Positions 35,101 to 42,144 of a stretch of 42,144 nt of DNA are shown here, one piece after another. Source of the stretch: Verrucomicrobiota bacterium (GTDB lineage Bacteria > Verrucomicrobiota > Verrucomicrobiia > Verrucomicrobiales > Akkermansiaceae); NCBI GenBank assembly GCA_026397725.1, contig JAPLUI010000495.1, positions 1 to 42,144 on the forward strand, given 5' to 3'. Both the position numbers and the translations under genes were made by a program. The notes under the pieces are model-generated. The model searched no databases. It was not told the DNA's origin and saw only the letters and a program-made list of their open reading frames with translations. The stretch's first letter is position 1. The number at the start of each line of letters is the position of its first letter.

Positions 35101-35663
35101 CGGGCCGCGATGACGTCGCCTACCGGCTGCTGCTCACTGACACCTATCCGTCGTGGTTGTTCCCGGTGAAGAACGGCGCCACCACCATGTGGGAGCGCTG
35201 GAACGGCTGGACCCCTGATCAAGGGTTCGGCGATATCGGCATGAATTCCTTCAATCACTATGCATTCGGCGCGGTGGGCGAGTATCTGTATGGCGGAGTG
35301 GGGGGCATCAAGGCGGCAAGTCCGGGATACCAGAAGATCATCATCAAGCCGGCCATCGGCGATGGATTGACCTGGGCCAAGACCTCATTCGTGTCCGTGT
35401 ATGGCCTGATTGCCAGTGACTGGAAACGGGACGCGGGTCGGCTGACGATGGACGTGACGATTCCGCCCAACACCACCGCAACGGTCCATGTGCCCGTCCC
35501 GGCGAAGGCAGGCGAAGGCGGAGCGGCCACGGCCGCGGCGGCTGTGACCGAGTCCGGCAAGCCCGCCGGGAAATCCCCAGGCGTGAAGTTCCTGCGCATG
35601 GAAAACGGCGCTGCGGAGTATGGCGTGGAGTCGGGAGTCTATCATTTCGCATCCGGCCAATAA
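32190..35663 (+). CDS. GH78 alpha-L-rhamnosidase, full length, exported
   Basis: A 1157-aa inverting alpha-L-rhamnosidase. It has a leader (MKKLGTMAMAGMMWGGMAG), an N-terminal Fn3-like domain (LRCEYLDNPLGIDVVKPRLS, CEWKVRVWDQDGKPSAWSQP), beta-sandwich carbohydrate-binding-like domains (YVTALGAYELRLNGKRVGKD, GAILGDGWYASDL), and a concanavalin-like module (WTFDLGQNMVGWVRLKVRG). The (alpha/alpha)6 barrel follows: DCPQRDERMGWTGD carries Asp736 and the general acid Glu742, and the base is Glu1002 in TTMWERWNGW. It ends with a C-terminal beta domain (ITIPPNTTATVHVPV-like, VTIPPNTTATVHVP here). Length is normal for the family. The stop at 35663 is one nucleotide before the GH95 start, so both are surely one operon. 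It serves as the intact reference for the shortened paralogue at 17308. The product releases L-rhamnose from plant or algal side chains; linkage specificity is unknown. Confidence 0.93.
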   Translation: MKKLGTMAMAGMMWGGMAGTAWPAARPADLRCEYLDNPLGIDVVKPRLSWVMENSESEIPRGTRQTAYQVLVASSERLLAQDTGDLWDSGKVAGAQSNQLEYRGKALASRLRCEWKVRVWDQDGKPSAWSQPASWGMGLLQPGDWTATWIGHDAAYQPSPEVAADDRLFNVQGLQWFRMPGDKAGVNACFRKRVDLPADRPIRRAVLALYAYHFCEAAVNGTAIGTGAHWERTARLDAGKALHAGANVVTLVASHTDPYPPAVIGRLVVQFASGDDLVVPVDKTWKVSPEPAANWQKPDFDDAAWPNAEAGGYQFGNLADIARVPAPYLRKDFSVAQAVKRATVYVTALGAYELRLNGKRVGKDVLAPGWTEFRKRVHYQTYDVTAQVGPGANAIGAILGDGWYASDLAHLGRRNVYGGRPRFLAQLVMELADGTTQVVVSDPTWKASYGPIKHADLLIGCEYDARLEMAGWDQAGFNDKTWQPVETSAADEGQADVTNIVARAVKDGRIALKVENELLGSDPAPGQVKALVLDYQMGGKQETKVVDEHGLLDLNGADLRIVRARYGKRSNNEQRFRVQAAVAEPSRVMNELPALKVTEPKPGCWTFDLGQNMVGWVRLKVRGTAGQRLTVRHGEKINADGTIYTAALRSCPATDYFILSGKGEETLEPCFTFHGFQYVEVRGLTAKPDPGMVTGMVVHTPMRRTGSFECSHPLLNQLYSNIIWGQKGNYLEVPTDCPQRDERMGWTGDTQFFAPTAAYNFDVAAFFTRWLQTCEDNQSGDGSFPHVVPDIMGGGGATAWGDAALLCTYNIYHAYGDTRIVAERFDAMERYMKWLDGKTKDGISKVGGFGDWLNAGGGAKAEAMDTAYHAYLARIMAAMAKAIGREDDARRYAKLHDEVKAAFVREFLQADGSLKDCSQTGYALAFTMDLLPANMRAKAAAKFVDEIKRFDWHLATGFIGTPRLLPALSAAGRDDVAYRLLLTDTYPSWLFPVKNGATTMWERWNGWTPDQGFGDIGMNSFNHYAFGAVGEYLYGGVGGIKAASPGYQKIIIKPAIGDGLTWAKTSFVSVYGLIASDWKRDAGRLTMDVTIPPNTTATVHVPVPAKAGEGGAATAAAAVTESGKPAGKSPGVKFLRMENGAAEYGVESGVYHFASGQ

Positions 35664-35664
35664 C

Positions 35665-38028
35665 ATGAGACTGGCACCTATCCTCTGCCTGGGATCACTG
35701 TGGGCGACATCGCTGGCCACGCTGGCCGCCGCGCCGCCGGAACCCGCTCCCGCCGCGCCGGCGCAGGACATGGTCCTGTGGTACGGCCAGCCGGCTGGCG
35801 AGTGGCTCGAAGCGCTGCCGCTCGGCAACGGCCTGCTGGGCGCGATGGTCTTCGGCGGCACCCGGCACGAGCGCATCGCGCTCAACGAGTCCTCTTTCTG
35901 GTCCGGGCGGCCGCATGACTACGACGATCCCGAGGCGCACCAGCATCTAACGGAAATTCGCGACCTGGTTTGGGCCGGGGAATTCCAACAGGCCGAGAAG
36001 CTGGCCGACGCCCATTTCTATGGCCGGCCCGCCGCCCAGCAGGCCTATCAACCACTGGGTGACCTGCTGCTTGCCTTCGAGGGCGACGACCCGGTCGGGG
36101 ATTACCGCCGCGAACTCGATATGGCACGCGGCGTGGCCAGGATCAGTTGCCGCGCCGGGGGCGTGGGCCTCACCCGCGAGGTGTTTGTCAGCTATCCGGA
36201 CCGGGTGCTGGTCGTGCGCATCACCGGTGACAAACCCGGCGGCGTTTCGCTGCTTGCCCAACTCAAGAGTCCCTATCAGGAACACGTCACCGCCGAGCCC
36301 GGCAAGCTGGTGCTGGACGGTTGTTGGAAAGGCCCGATTCCCGTGAACAACTGGCTGATCGCCCCGGTGGAGGGCACGGGCCTGCGCTTTCAGACCGCGC
36401 TGCTGGCGCTTCCCGAAGGCGGCGGTTCAGAAGCCGTCGACTCGGGCATCCGCATTCGCAAGGCCGATGCGGTCACCCTCGTCCTAACAGCCGCGACCAG
36501 TCATGTGAACTACCGCGACATCAGTGGCGACCCGGCGGCCGTCTGCGGGAAGGCGCTGGCCGCCGTGGCGGGCCAGGACTACGCGACGTTGCTGCGGCGC
36601 CACGAGGCCGACTTCCGGGCCTTGATGTCGCGGGTCCAACTGAACGTCGGTGACGCCTCGCAGGGGCGGAAGCCCACCGACCAGCGCATCATGGCGCTGC
36701 GTGCCGGCGGTGGCGATGCGAACCTGGAGGCGCTGGCCTTCCAATTCGGCCGCTATCTGCTGGCCGCCAGCAGCCGCGCCGGGGGCCAGCCGGCCAATCT
36801 CCAGGGGATCTGGAATGAAGCGGTTTCCCCGCCCTGGGGCAGCAAATATACCATCAACATCAACACGGAGATGAATTATTGGCCGGCGGAGGTCTGCAAT
36901 CTATCCGAGTGTCACCAGCCCTTGTTCGACATGATCAAGGACATCGCGGTGACCGGCGCGAAAACGGCCAGGACGTACTACGGCTGCGAGGGCTGGGTGA
37001 CCCATCACAACACCGACCTGTGGCGCGGGACGGCACCGGTCGATGCCGCGTGCTACGGGATGTGGCCGATGGGCGGAGCCTGGCTGTGCCGCTATCTGTG
37101 GGAACACTATGCGTTCACCGGTGACCGGCAGTTCCTGCAGGCGAATTATCCACTCATGAAAGGCGCGGCAAGGTTTTTGCTAGATATGATGGTGGAGCAC
37201 CCCAAGCATGGCTGGCTGGTGACTCCGTTCTCGATGTCGCCGGAGCATGACTTCATCGATGGCAATGGGAAGGCGGCGTTCCTCTCGCCGTCGCCGACGA
37301 TGGATATAGCCATCACCCGGGACCTGTTCACGCACTGCATCGAGGCGACACGGGTGCTGGGCGTGGACGCGGATTTCCAGGATCAACTGGTGGCCGCGCT
37401 GAAACGGCTGCCACCCTATCAGGTGAACCGCCGCGGCCACCTCCAGGAGTGGCTCGAGGACTGGAAGCCCGGCGCCATGGGGCACAACATGTCGCCGTAT
37501 TTCACCTTCTTTCCCGGCACGTCCATCACCCGTCGCAGCGCCCCGGAACTGGTGGCGGCCATCCAAAAATGGATGGACCAGCGCCAGCGCGGCGGAGGCT
37601 GGCCGCTGGCCTGGGACATCTGCCTGTGGGCCCGCCTGGAGCGGGGCGACCAAGTCGCGGCGTGTGTGCGGCGGATGGTCGGCCACTCGCTGGCGCCCAA
37701 CCTGCACAACCGCGGCTCCAACCAATCCGATGGCAGCTTTGGCCTGACGGCCGGCATTGCCGAAGCGCTGCTGCAAAGCCAGGCGGGTGAAATCAGCCTG
37801 TTGCCGGCCCTGCCGACGAGTTGGCCGGACGGCGCGGTGAGCGGGTTGCGGGCCAGGGGTGGCTTCGAGCTCACCATGCGCTGGAAGGCTGGCCGCTTGG
37901 AGTCGGCGGAGATCCGCAATCCGAATGCGGCGGTCGCCAGGGTGCGCTACGGTGAGCGCACTGCGGAGTTATCGTTCAAGGCCGGGGAGCCCATTCGTCT
38001 CGACGCCGGGCTCACCAGCGTGAAGTAG
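35665..38028 (+). CDS. GH95 alpha-L-fucosidase (or L-galactosidase), exported
   Basis: A 787-aa inverting enzyme with a leader (MRLAPILCLGSLWATSLATL), the N-terminal GH95 beta domain (MVLWYGQPAGEWLEALPLGN, LNESSFWSGRPHDYDDPEA), then the (alpha/alpha)6 barrel. Family active-site residues are present: Asn449 in HHNTDLWR, Glu527 in MSPEHD and Asp689 in SDGSFG. The usual FQIDGNFG motif is changed to NQSDGSFG, with the Asp kept. The motifs MWPMGGAWLCRYLWEHY, WPLAWDICLWARL and TAGIAEALLQSQ are typical. The open frame continues upstream to 35620, but the ATG at 35665 starts the leader and sits one nucleotide after the rhamnosidase stop. Members act on terminal alpha-1,2-L-fucose or on alpha-L-galactose; which one cannot be told here. 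It is expected to work with the GH78 enzyme on the same glycan. Confidence 0.92.
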   Translation: MRLAPILCLGSLWATSLATLAAAPPEPAPAAPAQDMVLWYGQPAGEWLEALPLGNGLLGAMVFGGTRHERIALNESSFWSGRPHDYDDPEAHQHLTEIRDLVWAGEFQQAEKLADAHFYGRPAAQQAYQPLGDLLLAFEGDDPVGDYRRELDMARGVARISCRAGGVGLTREVFVSYPDRVLVVRITGDKPGGVSLLAQLKSPYQEHVTAEPGKLVLDGCWKGPIPVNNWLIAPVEGTGLRFQTALLALPEGGGSEAVDSGIRIRKADAVTLVLTAATSHVNYRDISGDPAAVCGKALAAVAGQDYATLLRRHEADFRALMSRVQLNVGDASQGRKPTDQRIMALRAGGGDANLEALAFQFGRYLLAASSRAGGQPANLQGIWNEAVSPPWGSKYTININTEMNYWPAEVCNLSECHQPLFDMIKDIAVTGAKTARTYYGCEGWVTHHNTDLWRGTAPVDAACYGMWPMGGAWLCRYLWEHYAFTGDRQFLQANYPLMKGAARFLLDMMVEHPKHGWLVTPFSMSPEHDFIDGNGKAAFLSPSPTMDIAITRDLFTHCIEATRVLGVDADFQDQLVAALKRLPPYQVNRRGHLQEWLEDWKPGAMGHNMSPYFTFFPGTSITRRSAPELVAAIQKWMDQRQRGGGWPLAWDICLWARLERGDQVAACVRRMVGHSLAPNLHNRGSNQSDGSFGLTAGIAEALLQSQAGEISLLPALPTSWPDGAVSGLRARGGFELTMRWKAGRLESAEIRNPNAAVARVRYGERTAELSFKAGEPIRLDAGLTSVK

Positions 38029-38058
38029 TTTTGGCGAGAAACACGCAACCACCCGAAG

Positions 38059-41000
38059 ATGCTGTTTTTCATTAACCTTATGCACCATCAACCAACCATC
38101 CCAGCGACGGAGATCGATCTAACAACCACGAGGAAGTGCCCGCACCGGGCGCGTTCGAATAGCTCCGCATGCCACCGGACCGCGGGTTTGGTCCGGAAGT
38201 TATGTTGTTTGCTGGCCATGGCCGGGGGCGTCACCACCAGTGTTCTGGCGAAAGATCTGGTGCCCGCCATCAGCACCCGCAAGGATGGCAAGACGGTGGC
38301 CAGGTTCAGCGAAGTCGGCACTGGCACTTGGACCATCCCGGCGGGTGTCACCTCCATGGAACTGTTAGTGGTCGGCGGCGGCGGGGGCGGCGGCGGAGCA
38401 GACGGGGCCCAGGGTGGCGGCGGCGGCGGGGGCGGAGTGTCTTACACCGCGAGTCATGGGGTGACTCCCGGCGCCCGCGTGGATCTAACAGTCGGCGGCG
38501 GCGGTGCCGGTGGGGCGAGTGGCGTGGCGGGTGGTGATTCCGCCTTCGGCGCGGTGCTTGCGAAAGGTGGCCATCCCGGCACGGATGCGGTGGGAGGGGA
38601 GGCGGGCGCGCCCACGACCCATGCCGGTGGGGCCGAGATGGGTGGCGGCGGTGGCGCGGGCGAAGCGGGCGCCTCGAAATGGCATACCAATGCCAAGGGT
38701 GGCGATGGCCTGCGTTGCGCGATCACCGGCACGGCCACTTGTTATGGCGGCGGCGGCGGCACCATGTACGGCGGCCCCGGCGGTGCCGGTGGTGGCGGCG
38801 CCGGTTCGGCGGATGGATCCATCGCGGGTTCGGATGGTCTTGCCACCAAGGGCGGCGGTGGCGGCGGCGGTCGCAAGGCCAAGGCCGGCAACGGCGGCTC
38901 GGGCGTCGTCATCGTGGCGTATCTGCTGCCCGGCACCACCCTCGCCACCGCCACCAGCAAGCCGGCTGGGCTGGCGGGGCAGTTGGATACCTACAACGTG
39001 GCGTGGGATTCCCCCGGCGGCTCATCTAGCAACTCGATGCCGCTGGGCAACGGCGACATTGGCATCAACGCGTGGGTTGAAAACAATGGCGACTTGGTGA
39101 TTTATGTTAGCAAGACGAATGCCTGGGATGAGAACGCGCGGTTGTGCAAGATCGGGCGGGTGCGGGTGAAATTCGATCCCCCGTTGAGTGCGGCGACGGT
39201 CTTCCAACAGGAATTGAAACTCAGGGACGGAATGATTGCCATCACCTCCGAAGCGCGGAATGCCGACCTCAAGGTCCGCCTGTGGGTGGATGCGAACCAG
39301 CCGCTGGTCCGTGTTGAGGCGGAATCAGCCGCGGAGGTCTCATGCCGGGCGGCGGTGGAGTTGTGGCGCTTGCGCGAGCGGCCGTTTGGTCCCGATGACT
39401 CCCACTCCGGCAATGGGGTGGGTCAACTGGACTGCAAACCCACCATCACCCCGGATGTGGTGGTGGCTTCGCCGGCACCGGGGGTGATCTGGTATCACCG
39501 CAACAACCGCTCGATCCATGATGCCGTTCTGAAAACCGAAAACCTTGGCACCGTGATCGGCAAGTATCCCGATCCGCTGTTGAATCACACGTTCGGCGCG
39601 AGCCTGCGGGGCACCGGAATGGTGCAGGATGGCCCGCAAGCCGTGCGATCTAACAAACCCGCCAAACGCCACGAGTTGGCGGTGTGCGTGCTCGCGGAGC
39701 GGATGCCGACGGCCGACGCCTGGCTGAAGAAACTGCAACAGGTCGAGCGGGACGCCTGGCGCACCGGGTTTGAGAAATCGCGGCAGGAGACTGCGGCCTG
39801 GTGGTGGCGTTTCTGGAATGAAAGCTGGGTGATCGTCGAAGAAAATGCCGGTGCCGCGGCGACCGAGCTGTCGCCGGTGACCCAGGGCTACCTGCTGCAA
39901 CGGTTCGTCGCGGCGGCGGCCGCGCGCGGCGGGTCGCCGGTCAAATTCAACGGCACGATTTTCACGGTTCCGGCAAATCCGAGCGCAGCCCCTGACACGC
40001 CGGACGGTGATCCGGACTGGCGGCGCTGGGGTGGCAACTACTGGTTCCAGAACACGCGCCTCGTCTATTGGCCCATGCTGGCAACCGGCAACCATGACAT
40101 GATGTTGCCCTTCTTCCGGATGTTCAAGGAGGCGATCCCCCTGAGCATGGCCCGCACGCAGGCCTACTACAAGTTAGAGAAAGCCGCCGTCTTTCCGGAG
40201 ACCATGTATTTCTGGGGCCTGCCCAACATCGGCGACTACGGATTGAACAACCCGGGCCCCGAAATGGCCAGCACCTACATCCGGCGCCACTTCAACAACG
40301 GCCTCGAGCTAACAGCCATGATGCTCGAGTACTACAACTATACCCGCGACGAGACTTTCCTCCGCGACACGCTCCTGCCCGTGGCCGCTCCGTTGGTCGC
40401 GTTCTTTGAACTCTATTGGCCGAAACGTGACTCTAACGGGAAAATCATCTTCGAGCCCTCACAGGCGCTCGAGACCTTTCAAACCGTCACCAACCCGTTG
40501 CCGGACATCGCCGGTTTGCACTATGTGCTGCCGCGCCTGCTGGCCCTGCCGGAGAAGACCACCACCAAGGACCAGCGTGCCCGCTGGCAGCGCATGCTCA
40601 AGCTGTTGCCCCCGATCCCGCTGGCGGAGGTGGACGGGAAGAAGGTCTTGCTCCCGGCCGCCGTGCATGGCGGGGCGGCGAACTTCGAGAACCCCGAGTT
40701 ATATGCCGTGTTTCCATACAAGCTCTACGGGATTGGCAGCCCGGACCTCGAAACCGGCCGGGCGACTTTCGCGCAGCGGACCAACCGGCAAAACAAAGGC
40801 TGGTGCAAGGACAGCATGCAAGCCGCCTGCCTCGGGCTCGGCGAGGAGGCGGGCAGGTTGCTGGCGGCCCGGGCGAGGGATCTCAACAAGGGGGCCATGT
40901 TTCCGGCATTCTGGGGGCCCAATTTTGACTGGGTGCCGGATCAGGACCATGGATCTAACATTCTGAGCACCTTGCAGCTCATGTTGCTCCAGTACGACAC

Positions 41001-41211
41001 GGCGTCGCCCCCGGATTTCAGCGGGAAAGGCGGCGGCAAGATCTTCCTGCTGCCGGCTTGGCCGAAGACCTGGAATGCCTCGTTCAAACTGCATGCGCCA
41101 TCTAACACCACCATTGAAGGCGAAGTGCGTGGCGGCAAAGTGACAGCGCTCAAGGTGACCCCGCAATCCCGCGCCGCGGATGTGGTGAACCTGTTGGAAA
41201 CCGGCAAGTGA
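38059..41211 (+). CDS. Exported Gly-rich module fused to a DUF5703 glycosidase-like protein
   Basis: A 1050-aa protein. A long N-terminal extension (residues 1-~47) precedes a hydrophobic leader (LVRKLCCLLAMAGGVTTSVL), so a later start may be used; the ATGs at 38059 and 38080 are in frame. Residues ~70-290 are the Gly-rich module also found at 6570, 10955 and 12115 (ISTRKDGKTVARFSEVGTG, MELLVVGGGGGGGG, SGVVIVAYLL), here more diverged. From ~310 a DUF5703-type N-terminal domain begins (YNVAWDSPGGSSSNSMPLGN, GDLVIYVSKTNAWDENARLC). An (alpha/alpha)6-type barrel follows (WGGNYWFQNTRLVYWPMLAT, YFWGLPNIGDYGLNNPGPEM). A beta tail (LPAWPKTWNASFKLHAPSNT) closes it. The layout resembles GH95 and related clans; catalytic residues are not established. 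It lies 30 bp after the fucosidase, probably in the same operon. The Gly-rich fusion suggests surface anchoring. Confidence 0.82.
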   Translation: MLFFINLMHHQPTIPATEIDLTTTRKCPHRARSNSSACHRTAGLVRKLCCLLAMAGGVTTSVLAKDLVPAISTRKDGKTVARFSEVGTGTWTIPAGVTSMELLVVGGGGGGGGADGAQGGGGGGGGVSYTASHGVTPGARVDLTVGGGGAGGASGVAGGDSAFGAVLAKGGHPGTDAVGGEAGAPTTHAGGAEMGGGGGAGEAGASKWHTNAKGGDGLRCAITGTATCYGGGGGTMYGGPGGAGGGGAGSADGSIAGSDGLATKGGGGGGGRKAKAGNGGSGVVIVAYLLPGTTLATATSKPAGLAGQLDTYNVAWDSPGGSSSNSMPLGNGDIGINAWVENNGDLVIYVSKTNAWDENARLCKIGRVRVKFDPPLSAATVFQQELKLRDGMIAITSEARNADLKVRLWVDANQPLVRVEAESAAEVSCRAAVELWRLRERPFGPDDSHSGNGVGQLDCKPTITPDVVVASPAPGVIWYHRNNRSIHDAVLKTENLGTVIGKYPDPLLNHTFGASLRGTGMVQDGPQAVRSNKPAKRHELAVCVLAERMPTADAWLKKLQQVERDAWRTGFEKSRQETAAWWWRFWNESWVIVEENAGAAATELSPVTQGYLLQRFVAAAAARGGSPVKFNGTIFTVPANPSAAPDTPDGDPDWRRWGGNYWFQNTRLVYWPMLATGNHDMMLPFFRMFKEAIPLSMARTQAYYKLEKAAVFPETMYFWGLPNIGDYGLNNPGPEMASTYIRRHFNNGLELTAMMLEYYNYTRDETFLRDTLLPVAAPLVAFFELYWPKRDSNGKIIFEPSQALETFQTVTNPLPDIAGLHYVLPRLLALPEKTTTKDQRARWQRMLKLLPPIPLAEVDGKKVLLPAAVHGGAANFENPELYAVFPYKLYGIGSPDLETGRATFAQRTNRQNKGWCKDSMQAACLGLGEEAGRLLAARARDLNKGAMFPAFWGPNFDWVPDQDHGSNILSTLQLMLLQYDTASPPDFSGKGGGKIFLLPAWPKTWNASFKLHAPSNTTIEGEVRGGKVTALKVTPQSRAADVVNLLETGK
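38270..38925 (+). repeat. Gly-rich module, copy 4 (diverged)
   Basis: Encodes the same module outline as copies 1-3 (DGKTVARF, TWTIPAGVTSMELLVVGGGG, VTPGARVDLTVGGG, GSGVVIVAY). It is shorter and has lost the GYTNGGDQGGYS and YHYSPMDGNW core. The DNA is clearly diverged, unlike the nearly identical copies 1-3. Confidence 0.75.
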
Positions 41212-41518
41212 GCGTGAGTGTGGCGGGATGGAACCAGGGAAGTTCGAAGCGGATTGATGATTGCCGACGCTTGGTTTTCAGCATGCATTTGAATCGCCTC
41301 GTTGCCCACTCGCGCGGACCGACCAGTCGGCAAACTGCGGGGCGGTCGGCCAACCTGTGAGTTTTGCTGACAGGCAGAAAGTCCTTGCAGCCGGGCCACG
41401 GTTCCGCCAATTCGTGAATGGATTAAGCGCTAACGAATCCAAGACCCAGCCTGCGGCGCGTCAATCCTTTCCCAAGCACCCCTTCCCGCAAAGGAATCTC
41501 CCGGCAACCAATCGCGCA

Positions 41519-41782
41519 CGTTACTACTCAGGTCCGCTTCTTTGAAGATGCATCAAGAGGATGACAGAATCATTTTTTGACAGAATCATTGGAAGAATTC
41601 GCATATCCGACGAGGAATAGCCGTTGATGAAAGGGAAGGCAGGCGGATGGACCGCGATTGCCCAATTCCAATCCTCAATGGTAGTTACAAGAAATCAATC
41701 TATTTTTCGCTGGCGCTCGTGGCATGAAGATCTACTCTGCGGTCAAGGGTCGCCCCGTGGGGGGGCTACCTGAGTAGTAACG
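41519..41782. mobile_element. Putative 264-bp MITE
   Basis: Perfect 15-bp terminal inverted repeats, CGTTACTACTCAGGT (41519-41533) and ACCTGAGTAGTAACG (41768-41782), bound an AT-richer segment without a gene. Inside are two direct copies of TGACAGAATCATT (41562-41574 and 41578-41590). Size, termini and lack of coding capacity fit a non-autonomous transposable element; no transposase is in the window. Confidence 0.55.
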
Positions 41783-41814
41783 AATGTTGGAAGTTGAATG
41801 TTGGAGTGGTGGTG

Positions 41815-41952
41815 CGGAGCGCCGGCTTCAGCCGGCGAGTCTATATGGAGCGCGGGCTTGCCTGGCCTTCGTAGCTGCAGCGAAGTAGCCCATTGGCGCA
41901 TGCGAGCGGGGTGCCCATCATCCTTGGCTCGCCGGCTGAAGCCGGCGCTCCG
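41815..41952. repeat. 25-nt perfect inverted repeat, extragenic palindrome
   Basis: The arm at 41815-41839 (CGGAGCGCCGGCTTCAGCCG then GCGAG) is the exact reverse complement of 41928-41952, and each arm holds an inner GCCGGCTTCAGCCGGC palindrome. It lies between the MITE-like element and the right 84-nt repeat. The rest of 41212-42045 has no gene that I recognise. Confidence 0.7.
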
Positions 41953-42045
41953 TTGCTTGTGCCGAGGCGCAGCAGGAGCGGCCCTCTTGCACGGGCCGAT
42001 TGGTGAATGAAAATCCGCGTCCAAGCCAAGGACTGGTGAGTAAGC

Positions 42046-42129
42046 ATGGACGCGGCTGTGACAATTCTTGGTCTTACTTGATCATTGAATGTTGGAAGTT
42101 GAATGTTGAATGTTGAAATCCTCGGCGTG
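42046..42129. repeat. 84-nt repeat, right copy
   Basis: Direct repeat of 50-133, offset by 41,996 bp, with three substitutions seen by eye (at 42051, 42058 region and 42121 region). It ends in the same GAATGTT heptamer tract. Together the copies bracket nearly the whole window. Confidence 0.85.
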
Positions 42130-42144
42130 AAGAATGGTGTAGCA

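Overview
The window is GC-rich DNA that most resembles a chromosome of the phylum Verrucomicrobiota, probably a polysaccharide-degrading aquatic or soil lineage. The grounds are: a dense cluster of secreted glycoside hydrolases without SusC/SusD genes; giant exported proteins built from autotransporter-associated beta-strand repeats, Gly-rich domains and a recurring C-terminal module; Tat-exported Gfo/Idh/MocA and SGNH proteins; weak or absent Shine-Dalgarno sites; and heptameric GAATGTT repeats between genes. The assignment is inferred from these features only; no rRNA or other marker gene is present.

Layout. 1-573: non-coding, with an 84-nt repeat that recurs at the other end of the window and a long imperfect palindrome. 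574-3022: Gfo/Idh/MocA oxidoreductase and a HEAT/DUF1080 protein. 3072-3245: decayed leader fragment. 3242-13454: two giant secreted proteins (1470 and 1886 aa) with nearly the same leader; the second joins a GH141-like beta-helix and a CBM6 to structural repeats. 13588-16740: DUF4450 family (alpha/alpha)6 glycosidase-like protein. 16752-19450: decayed stretch with a truncated SGNH hydrolase, an internally deleted GH78 rhamnosidase and a short fragment of another GH78. 19481-26293: 2270-aa exported protein with a metzincin-type zinc site, cadherin-like, PA14, tandem Ig-like and autotransporter-strand regions. 26678-28951: secreted beta-helix protein with a CBM6-like insert. 29076-31920: accessory debris, with a Phd/RelE-type toxin-antitoxin pair, a long palindromic repeat, a shortened AlbA-domain regulator and a shortened BrxL-like ATPase fused to an MIT_C-like domain. 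32190-41211: intact GH78 rhamnosidase, GH95 fucosidase and a Gly-rich/DUF5703 protein. 41212-42144: non-coding, with a MITE-like element, a palindrome and the second copy of the 84-nt repeat.

How it works together. All intact genes larger than 1 kb lie on the plus strand, and most encode exported enzymes expected to release deoxy-sugars: L-rhamnose (GH78) and L-fucose (GH95, possibly the GH141-like protein). DUF1080, DUF4450 and DUF5703 proteins probably assist with oxidised or branched sugars. This is a SusCD-free utilisation locus for a fucose- and rhamnose-containing glycan (fucoidan, rhamnogalacturonan or ulvan-like; the substrate is inferred). The giant proteins may hold enzymes or the glycan at the cell surface.

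The most notable observations are: four copies of a ~230-aa Gly-rich module, three almost identical at DNA level, two of them inside one protein and one fused to a DUF5703 enzyme; several genes that look internally deleted while still reading in frame; a BrxL-MIT_C chimera; the 84-nt repeat about 42 kb apart; and a strong codon-context preference for CTAAC.
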